The notes under the pieces were generated by a model that saw only the letters and a list, made by a program, of their open reading frames with translations, had not been told where the DNA came from and did no database searches. The translations under genes and the position numbers were made by a program. A stretch of 37,211 bases of DNA from positions 1 to 37,211 of the forward strand of contig SLSQ01000050.1 of the NCBI GenBank assembly GCA_007130355.1, given 5' to 3'. Shown piece by piece: positions 8,562-18,000 of the stretch. Numbering within the stretch: the stretch's first letter is position 1; each line of letters begins with the position of its first letter. The stretch is from Trueperaceae bacterium (GTDB taxonomy: Bacteria; Deinococcota; Deinococci; Deinococcales; Trueperaceae).

Positions 8562-10090
8562 GCGACCGAGCAGCACCGGACCGTACGTCCGCCCGGCGAT
8601 CGCCCAGCGGCATCCCTGGGCTCGACCTCGTGACCAAGGGCGGCTTGCCCGCCGGACGGTCGGTGGTCGTGGCCGGTACTTCCGGGAGCGGCAAGACCGT
8701 GTTCGCGTCCCAGTTCCTCTCGGCCGGGATCCGCGACCACGACGAGCCCGGCGTGTTCGTCACCTGCGAGGAGCCGCCGGCCGGGATCCGGGACAACGTC
8801 GCGAGCTTCGGGTGGGACGTCGCCCGCTGGGAGCGGGACGGCGCCTGGCGCTTCGTCGACGCCACCCGTCAGCTCGACGGCATGCCGGTCCACGCCGGCG
8901 GCTACGACCTGACGGCGCTGCTGGCCCGGATCGAGGACGCCGTCGCCCGCGTCGGGGCACGCCGCGTCGTCGTCGACTCCCTGGACGCCCTCTTCACGCA
9001 GTTCGCGGGCGACGCCACCTTCCGGCACGAGCTGCACCGCGTTCTCGGCCTGCTGAACTCGTTGGGCGTGACCACCGTGCTCACCGCCGAGCGGGACCAC
9101 GACTACGGACCCAACTCCCGGCGCGGGGTCGAGGAGTTCGTCGCCGACAACCTGATCCTGCTCCGCAACGTCCTGAGCTCGGAGCGTCGTCGGCGCTCGC
9201 TCGAAGTGGTGAAGTTCCGCGGCGCGACGCACGATCGGGGCGAGTTCGGGTTCTCGATCACCCCGGACGGGATCTCGGTCATTCCCCATCTCGACATCCG
9301 GGACGACCGCGCGATGTCGGTCGAGCGCGCGTCGCTGGGGAACGCCGACCTCGACGCCATGTGCGGCGGCGGCGTCTTCCGGGATTCGGTGACGCTCGTG
9401 TCGGGCGCGGCCGGCAGCGGCAAGACGCTGCTCACGGCCTCGTTCGTGGCGGCGGGCGTCGCGGCGGGCGAACGGTGCCTGGTGTTCGCCTTCGAGGAAC
9501 GTCGCGAGCAGTGGCACCGCAACGCGCAGGGCTGGGGCTTCGACTTCGTCCGAATGGAGCGGGACGGCCTGCTCGACATCGTGAGCGACTACCCCGAGGT
9601 CGCGACCCTCGAGGACCACCTGGTGGCGATCACGTCGGCGATCGAGGCGTTCGGACCGCAGCGCGTGGCCGTCGACAGCCTTTCGGCGCTCGAGCGCGTG
9701 GCCACTCCGGACGCGTTCCGCAAGTTCGCCGTGAGCCTCAGCGCCTACCTGAAGCACCACGGGATCACCAGCCTGTTGACGTCGACCACGCCCACCTTCC
9801 TCGGTGGCGCGTCGCACACCGAGGCCCACCTGTCGACGGTGACCGACCTGATCATCCTGCTGCGCCACGTCGAGGTCGGCGGAGCGCTGCAGCGGGGCCT
9901 GACGGTCCTCAAGATGCGGGGGTCCCGCCACGACCACGACGTCCGCGCGTTCTCGGTGGACGCGCACGGGATGCATCTGGGAGCTCCGTACGACCGCACC
10001 TTCGGCCTGCTGGAGGACGGGCCGAGCGCGCACCCGCGCACGACCCCCGACGGATCCAGGGCGCCGGAGGCGGACGAACCTGATCCATGA
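8558..10090 (+). CDS. kaiC: KaiC-like double P-loop ATPase/autokinase
   Basis: GTG overlaps the kaiB stop (GTGA). CI Walker A is GTSGSGKT with CEE; CII Walker A is GAAGSGKT with FEE. The phosphosite segment SHTEAHLSTVTDLIILLRHVE and KMRGSRHDHDVR are present. Confidence 0.94.
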   Translation: MSDRAAPDRTSARRSPSGIPGLDLVTKGGLPAGRSVVVAGTSGSGKTVFASQFLSAGIRDHDEPGVFVTCEEPPAGIRDNVASFGWDVARWERDGAWRFVDATRQLDGMPVHAGGYDLTALLARIEDAVARVGARRVVVDSLDALFTQFAGDATFRHELHRVLGLLNSLGVTTVLTAERDHDYGPNSRRGVEEFVADNLILLRNVLSSERRRRSLEVVKFRGATHDRGEFGFSITPDGISVIPHLDIRDDRAMSVERASLGNADLDAMCGGGVFRDSVTLVSGAAGSGKTLLTASFVAAGVAAGERCLVFAFEERREQWHRNAQGWGFDFVRMERDGLLDIVSDYPEVATLEDHLVAITSAIEAFGPQRVAVDSLSALERVATPDAFRKFAVSLSAYLKHHGITSLLTSTTPTFLGGASHTEAHLSTVTDLIILLRHVEVGGALQRGLTVLKMRGSRHDHDVRAFSVDAHGMHLGAPYDRTFGLLEDGPSAHPRTTPDGSRAPEADEPDP

Positions 10091-10935
10091 GCCGACGGAC
10101 CGATGCCCCCGGCCCCGCGCAACTCAGGGCCATCTACCAGCGGATGACGGACGGCATCCTCATCGTGGGCGACGACGGCACCATTCTGGCGGCCAACCCT
10201 GCGGCGCGGCGCATGCTCCCCGACGGTGGATCCGGGCCGACCGGCGCCGTCTTCGGCTTTCCCATCGCCGACCGGAACGCCGTCGTGATCGAGCTCCTCG
10301 GCGCGGGCGGCAGGGTGCGGACCGCGGAGATGCGCGTGTCGACCCTCGACTGGCACGGCCGGCCGGCCCGGCTCCTGATCCTGCGCGACATCACCGAACA
10401 GACGGAACTGATGCACCGGCTGCACCTCGCGGCCAACTACGATCCGGTCACCGGCCTGCCGAACCGGCTCCTCTTCGAGGAGTACATCGGCCAGGCGATC
10501 CGCGAGGCGCGCCGCCACGGCCATCGGGTCGGCCTGCTGTTCGTCGACTTCGACGGCTTCAAGCGCGTCAACGACACCTTCGGGCACGACGTCGGCGACC
10601 TCCTGCTCCGTCGGATCGGACGCCGGCTGCACCGGGCGCTGCGAGAGGGGGACAGCGTGGCGCGCTTCGCCGGCGACGAGTTCCTGATCACGCTGACGCA
10701 GGTGAAGGACGTGCACGAGGCGAGCGTCGTCGCCGCCAAGGTGCTCGCGGCGTTCGAGGCTCCCTTCGAACTGGACGAGCACACCGTCGCCACCACGGCG
10801 AGCATCGGCGTCGCCTTCTTTCCCGACGACGCGGCGGACGCCTCGGAGCTGCTCCGTCGCGCCGACGGCGCCATGTACCGCGCCAAGGCCGAGGGCGGAG
10901 ATCGGTTCCGGACCTGTCTCGCCTCCGACGAATGA
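10087..10935 (+). CDS. PAS-GGDEF diguanylate cyclase (AGDEF variant, RxxD I-site)
   Basis: ATG overlaps the kaiC stop (ATGA). N-terminal PAS domain. GGDEF domain has DPVTGLPNRLLFEEYI, DFDGFKRVNDTFGHDVGD and REGDSVARFAGDEF. Confidence 0.93.
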   Translation: MSRRTDAPGPAQLRAIYQRMTDGILIVGDDGTILAANPAARRMLPDGGSGPTGAVFGFPIADRNAVVIELLGAGGRVRTAEMRVSTLDWHGRPARLLILRDITEQTELMHRLHLAANYDPVTGLPNRLLFEEYIGQAIREARRHGHRVGLLFVDFDGFKRVNDTFGHDVGDLLLRRIGRRLHRALREGDSVARFAGDEFLITLTQVKDVHEASVVAAKVLAAFEAPFELDEHTVATTASIGVAFFPDDAADASELLRRADGAMYRAKAEGGDRFRTCLASDE

Positions 10936-11074
10936 CGGGCGGTCGGCACGGCCGGATCGAACCCCGCCCCGGACCGTGGGCCGCTCGACCCCCGTCGGTG
11001 CGAGAACTGACCATCGTTTCGCTGGCACCTCCGCGTAGCATGGCCGGACGGGCAGGCCGAAGCGGAGGGGACGC

Positions 11075-12043
11075 ATGTTCTCGCACATCCTGGTTCCACT
11101 CGACGGGTCGAAGCTCGCGGAACGCGTGCTTCCGCACGTCCGCGCGTTCGCTCGCCTGAACGGCGCCCGCGTCACCCTCGCCCACGTCCTCGAACCGCCC
11201 ACCCTGGCCGGTCGGCGCGAGCCGACCGATCCGGTCCGGTGGCAACTCGCGGCGCACGAGGCCGAGCGGTACCTCGCCGACGTGCGCGACCGGCTCGGGA
11301 GCGACGTCTCTTCGGCCGAGTGCCGGATGTTCGAGGGGCGAACGGCGTCCAACATCGTCGGGTTCGCCCAGTCGGAAGCGGTCGACCTGATCGCGCTCGG
11401 CAGCCACGGCGAGGGCGGCCTGACGGGCTGGAACCTCGGCGCGACCGTGCACAGCGTCGCGCTGCACGCCCGAACGAGCGTGCTGATGGTGCGTGCCTAC
11501 GGGGCCGCCCCGAGCGCGGACGCACCGTCGCGCTACCGGCGCCTGCTGGTCCCGCTCGACGGCTCGCGCCGTGCCGAGATCGTCCTGCCGACCGTCCACG
11601 GACTCGCCGACGGCCACCGGTGCCGTCTGATGCTGGCGCACGTCGTCGAGCGCGCACCCAGCGCGAGCCGCTTGCCGCTTCCGGAAGCGGAAGCGGGCCT
11701 CGAGCGACGGTTCCTCGAGATGCGGCGACGGCGAGCCGAGCGGTACCTCGCCACGGTCCGAGAAGAACTTGCGGGCGTCGGCCACGACGTGGACGCGCGC
11801 ACGGAGATCGACGGCGACACCGTCGCCCGGCTCCACGACCTGGCGGACGCCGAAGACGCCGATCTCGTCGTCGTCAGCGCCCACGGCGCGTCCGAGAGCC
11901 ACCGGTGGCCGTTCGGCAGTTCGGTGCTGAACCTCCTCGTGTACGGCACCACGACGCTCCTCGTGGTCCAGGACCTGCACGGGCACGAACTGGTGCCCAG
12001 CGCCGCAGAGATCGCGGCCCAGGAACGGCACGGCCACGGATGA
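11075..12043 (+). CDS. Tandem universal stress protein (two UspA domains)
   Basis: Shine-Dalgarno GGAGGGG. MFSHILVPLDGSKLAERVLPHVRAFA and YRRLLVPLDGSRRAEIVLPTVHGLA repeats, with Usp nucleotide-loop patterns GSHG-N9-GA and SAHG-N9-GSS. Confidence 0.92.
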   Translation: MFSHILVPLDGSKLAERVLPHVRAFARLNGARVTLAHVLEPPTLAGRREPTDPVRWQLAAHEAERYLADVRDRLGSDVSSAECRMFEGRTASNIVGFAQSEAVDLIALGSHGEGGLTGWNLGATVHSVALHARTSVLMVRAYGAAPSADAPSRYRRLLVPLDGSRRAEIVLPTVHGLADGHRCRLMLAHVVERAPSASRLPLPEAEAGLERRFLEMRRRRAERYLATVREELAGVGHDVDARTEIDGDTVARLHDLADAEDADLVVVSAHGASESHRWPFGSSVLNLLVYGTTTLLVVQDLHGHELVPSAAEIAAQERHGHG

Positions 12044-15000
12044 GCCACCACGACCGGGCCTCGGGGGACGACGGCCCGGCACGCGACGCACCGCCCGAGG
12101 AGGCCGGAAGGGCGCGCGCGACCGCCCACCCGGTCGTGGCGCGACCGCGCCGTGCGCACCGGGCCGTCCGCCGGTCGGCGCCCCTCCGCGAGCGAATCCG
12201 TGCCGTGTTCGACGCCCTTCCGGTCGAGCCGTCCGCCCTGTCCTCGCGCACGCAGTGGCTCCTCGACAACGACTACCTGATCCTGCGGGCCCTGCGTCAG
12301 ACCGAGGACGACATGCCGCGGGCCTACTACGCGACGCTGCCCACGCTGGCGAACGGCACCCCGCGGGTCGAGGCGCTCGCGGGCGCGATCGTGGCGTGGA
12401 GCGAGCACCGGCTGGACCTGGCGCGGGTACGCCGCTTCGTGGAGGGACACCAGGAGGTGGCGCCGCTCACCCTCGGGGAGCTGTGGGCGCTGCCCACCTT
12501 CCTGCGGATCGTGGCGCTCGAATCGCTCGCCGAAGCGGCTCCGAACGCGCACGAGGCGGCCCGGGTCGAGGTCGAACACGACGAGACGCTGCCGGCGACG
12601 ATCCTGTCCCTGCACGCGCTCGACACGCACGATTGGACCGCGTTCGTGGAGGCCACGAGCCTCATCGAACGTCGCCTCCGCCAGGATCCGGCGGGAGCGT
12701 ACCTCCGCATGGACGAAGCGACGCGCGACCGCTACCGAGCGACCATCGAACGGCTCGCCGTGCGCTCCGGCCGCAGCGAGGAGGCGGTCGCGGCGGAAGC
12801 CGTGGCCCTGGCGAGGTCGGCGGCCGCCCGACCGGACGGGCGCCCCGAACGCGCGCACGTGGGGGCGTACCTGATCGGGTCGGCCGTATCGGAGTTCGAG
12901 CGGACGGTGGGCGCCCCGCCGACGCTCCGCATGCACCTCGAGCGTGGCGCGCGCCGCTGGGCGGCGCCCCTGTACGCGGCGGCCACGTCGCTCCTCGCCG
13001 TCCTCCTGATCGCGGCGACGACGGCCGTCGCGCTCCGTTGGGGCGCGCGCGTCGAGGCGCTGGCCCTGACGGCCGCCGTGGCGGTCCCGGCGTGGGTCGC
13101 GGCGGAGGCCGCGCTGCGCCGGCTGGTGACGCACCTCCTCCCGCCCACGCGGCTTCCGAAGCTCGAGCTTCGCGCCGGCGTGCCGCCCGACGCCCGCACG
13201 CTGGTCGCCGTGCCGGCGCTGTTCACGAGCGAAGCGGGGATCCACGATCTGTTCGCGAGGATCGAGCGGCACTACCTGGGACACCGCGATCCGCGTCTCG
13301 CCTTCGTGGTCCTGGGCGACGTGCCCGACGCCGCCGACCGGGTCGTGCCCGAGGACGCCGCCCTGCTGGACCGGGCCGAGGCCGAACTCGCCGCGCTCCG
13401 GGCCCGGCATCCCGAGGGGCGGTTCCTGCTGCTGACGCGGGAGCGGCGCTGGAACGCGTCCGAGGGCGTCTGGATGGGCTGGGAGCGCAAGCGCGGCAAG
13501 CTCACCGAACTGAACCGGCTGATCGTGCACGGCGTGCGCGGCGGCTTCCTGTTCCACGGCGACCGCGCCGAAGCGTTCGCCGGGTTCCCGTTCGTGATCA
13601 CGTTGGACGCCGATACGGTGCTTCCCCCAGGCAGCGCCTTCCGCCTGATCGGCACCCTCGCGCACCCCCTGAACCGGGCTTCGTTCGACGCGGCGAACCG
13701 TCTGCGGCACGGCTTCACGATCCTGCAGCCCCGGATCGAGGCCCACCCCGACGATGCCGACCGGACCCGGTTCGCACGGCTCTTCTCGCACGGCCGAACC
13801 GTCGATCTGTACGCGCACGCGGTGTCCGAGCCGTACATGGACCTGTTCGGCGAAGGGATCTACGCCGGGAAGGGCATCTACGACGTCGCGGCGTTCGAAC
13901 GCACGGTCGGCGACGTTCCTCCGGAGAACGCGATCCTCAGCCACGACCTGCTCGAGGGCGGGCTGGGCCGCGCGGGCCTCGTGAGCGACGTCGTCGTGCT
14001 CGAGAGCCAACCCCAGCACTACCTCGCCCACGCGCGGCGGCTGCACCGGTGGATCCGGGGCGACTGGCAGCTCCTCCCCTGGGCCGGCCGGCGGGTGCCC
14101 GGCCCCGAAGGACGCGTGCCCAATCCGTTGAGCCATACGGCACGATGGGTGCTTCGGCAGAACCTGGTGCGCAGCCTGCACCCTCCGTCCCTGCTGGCGC
14201 TGTTCGTCGTGGGGTGGACCGTCGCGCCGGGTCCGGCGTGGGCCTGGACCGGGCTCGCGCTCGCCCTCTCGGCCGCACCGTTGCTGCAGGTACCCCGGGC
14301 CCTCGTGCGCCTGGCGCGGCCCCGTCGCGCGGCCCGGCTCCCGCACGCCGCGGATCGGGACCTGCTCCGCTGGGCGGTCGACCTCGCCTTCCTCGCCCAC
14401 GCCGCCTGGGTGGCCGCGGCCGCCGTGACGACCACCCTCTGGCGCCTGCGAGTCTCGCGCCGGCACCTGCTGCGCTGGACGGAGTCGTCGCAGGACGCGC
14501 GGGACGCCTCGCGTCGCCGGAACGCGCTCGCACGCTGGCGTGCCATGAGCGCCGCCCCCCTCGCCGCCACGGTCGTGGGCGCGCTGATGCTCGGGGCGCG
14601 CCCCGAAGCGTGGCCGGTCGCCGTCCCGTTCCTGCTCGCCTGGGCCCTCTCCCCCCAGCTCGCGTACCTCCTGGATCGTCCCGTCCCGATCCAGGACCGG
14701 GCGCTGACCCCGGAACGGCGGCGCTGGCTGGCCACGATCGCGCGGAGGACCTGGCTCTACTTCGAACGGTTCATCGGGCCGGACGATCACTGGCTCCCGC
14801 CGGACCACTTCCAGGAGTCGCCGCGCGGCGAGGTCGCGCACCGCACCTCCCCCACGAACGTCGGGCTGCTGCTCGCGACCACCGTCGGCGCCCACGATGC
14901 GGGCTACCTGGGGGCGCGCGACCTGCTGCTCCGCCTCGGCAACACGTTCGCGACGCTGGACCGGCTGGAACGCCACCGCGGCCACTTCCTCAACTGGTAC

Positions 15001-18000
15001 GACACCCGCACCCTCCGGCCGCTGCACCCGAAGTACGTCTCGACGGTCGACAGCGGCAACCTCCTCGGCCTCCTCGTGGTGGTGCGGCAGGCGTGCCTCG
15101 AGGTCCCGGACGGCACGGTGCTGCGCTGGCGCCGGTTCGACGGCCTCCGCACCCTCGCGGACCTCCTGAAGGAAACGGTGGAGACGCTCGAGGACGACGG
15201 CGAACTCACGCGCTCGATCGTCGCCTTCCGGGAGCGGATCGACCGGACCGAAGGCCGGCCGGAGCGGTGGTCGCCGCTCGTCGACGAGCTGGCGTCGGAG
15301 GCCCTGCCCGAGCTCGAGCGGACCCTCCTGGAGCGCGTGCGTACCGCGGCCGGCGGCGTCGGGCACGAACGACTCGCCGACCTCGGCATCTGGTTGGGGC
15401 GCCTGCAGCAGCAACTGGACACGATGCGGGACGGACGCGACGCCCTGCTCCCGTGGCTCCGGCCCGACGCCCGCGTGTCGGCGCTCGATCCGGTCGTGGA
15501 CGAGATTCCGCTGCAGCTCGCCTTCCGCGACCTGCCCGCGGCGTACCGGACGATCCGCGAGGCGTTGGACGCGCTCGCACCGGCGAACGCCGTGGAGTCC
15601 GCACGCCGGACGCGCTTGCGCTCAGCGCTGGACGCGGCCGACGAGGTCGCCGAGCGTATCCGTCGGGACGCCGATGCGGTCGCGGCGAACGCCGAGAGGA
15701 TCCTGCAGGAGACGCACGTCGACTTCCTGTTCGACACGGAACGAAAGCTGTTCCGCATCGGCTACCACGTCGACGACGACCGCGAGGACGTGCACGCGTA
15801 CGACCTGCTGGCCTCCGAGGCCCGCATCGCCTCCTTCATGGCGATCGCCCTCGACCGGGTGGCGCCCGAGCATTGGCTCCACCTCGGTCGGCCGACGGCG
15901 CTGGTGGACGGTCGGCAGGTGCTCCTGTCGTGGAGCGGCACGATGTTCGAGTACCTGATGCCGACCCTGTTCATGCGCACCCCCGAGCGCAGCCTCCTGG
16001 CGCACGCCTGCCGCACGGCGATCGACCGCCAGATCGCCTTCGGCAGGGCGCACGGCGTGCCCTGGGGAACCTCCGAATCGGGCTACGCGCGCACGGACGC
16101 GCAGGAGAACTATCAGTACCGTGCCTTCGGCGTGCCCGACCTCGCCCTCTCCCACGAGGCGACCGGCCGTCAGGTCGTCGCGCCGTACGCGACGCTGATG
16201 GCGCTGCCGTGGACGCCGCACGAAGCGGCCGAGAACCTCGAGCGGCTGGTCGCGGCCGGAGCCATGGGGCGCTACGGCTTCTACGAGGCCCTGGACTACG
16301 CGCACGCGCGTCTGGCGCCCGGCGAGCGCTACACCGTGGTGCGGTCGTTCATGGTCCACCACCACGGGATGGCCTTCATGGCGCTCTGCAACCTGCTGCA
16401 CGACGGCCGCTTCGTCGAACGCTTCCACGCCGACGCACGGGTCCGGACGCACGAGGTGCTGCTCTACGAGGGCCTCGCGCCGGGCCCGCCCGACGAACGG
16501 ATCGAACGGGACGAACGCACGGAGGATCCGCGACCGCGCTTCCACGCTCCGCCCGTCGAGCCTTGGGAGGTACCGGTCCGCACCCGCAGCCCCGAGGTGC
16601 ACGCCCTCTCCAACGGCCGCTACACCCTCTTCATGAGCAACTCGGGAGCCGGCGCCAGCCGCTGGGAAGGACTGGACCTGACGCGCTGGCGCAGCGACCC
16701 GACCTGCGACGCGTGGGGCCAGTGGATCTACGTCCAGGACCTCGACCTGGACCGGACCTGGTCGGCGACCCCGAAACCGGTCGACGCCCCAGGCCAGCAC
16801 CCGCGGGTGACGTTCCATCCCCACCAGATCACCTTCCACCGTCGGGACGGGGACGTGACCACGCGCCTCGAGGTGATCGTCCCGCCCCAGGACGACGCGG
16901 AGATCCGCCGCGTCACCCTCGTCAACCACGGGGACTCGGTCCGACGCCTGGCCGTGACCAGCTACGGCGAGGTCGCCCTGGCCCCGCACGGCGACGACCT
17001 GCGCCATCCCGCGTTCGCCAAGATGTTCGTCGAGTGCTCGTGGCGCGCCGAGGACGACGGGCTGCTGTTCCGCCGTCGCCTGCGCAGCACGACCGACGCG
17101 CCCGCCTACCTCGTCCACCGTCTGGTCCACGATCGCGGCGCGCACCCGCCGCCGGAGATCGAGACCGACCGGGAACGGTTCCTCGGCCGTCACGGCCACC
17201 CAGGGGATCCCGCAGGACTGCGCGCGACCCGACTCTCGGGCACGCTCGGCGCGACGCTCGATCCGGTGTTCGCCCTGCGCACGCGGGTCGAGATCCCGGC
17301 CCACGCCACCGTGCGCCTGTCGTTCGTGACGGCGGCCGGTGGTTCGGCCCGCACCGTGCTCGACGTAGCGCACCGCTACGGACGCCGGGACCGGATCGAG
17401 GCGGCCTTCCTGGACGCCGCCGCGCGGCAGGGCCAGGTGGCGGCCCAGGTGGGGCTCGACGCGGCCGAGTCGGCCAGCGCGGACCGGCTCCTCTCCCGCC
17501 TGCTCTACCCCGACGCCGCGACACGCTCCGACGCCGCGATCCTGCGGAGCAACGTCTCGGGCCCGTCGGGCCTGTGGGTGCACGGCATCTCCGGCGACCA
17601 CCCGATCGTGCTGCTGCGCCTCCGTACGGAGGAGGACGTCGCCACCGTCCGCACCCTCCTGAAGATCCATCGCCTCTGGCGCAGCCAACGCTTCGTCGTG
17701 GACCTCGTGGTCCTCAACGAACTGGACCGTGGGTACGTCCAGACCACGCGCGACGCGGTCCGGCGGCTCGTCGTCGCCGCTGGCGACGAGGTCTGGCAGG
17801 ACCGGCCCGGCGGCATCTTCCTGCTGTCGTCGGCGCAGTTGGACGAGGCCGGCCGGGTCCTGCTCCAGTCGGCGGCCCGGGTGGTCGTGAACGTCGGCGA
17901 CGGATTCGTGCTCGCTCCGTTCCCGAGCGCCCCGGAGGACGGCCTGCCGGCCCTCGCTCCGTCGCACCACCGGCCCGACGCCGCGCCGGACACGCCTCCG

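Noticed and set aside
8363-10033. 556-aa antisense ORF over kaiBC
   Set aside because: Shadow composition without motifs, while the + frame has clear KaiB and KaiC motifs.
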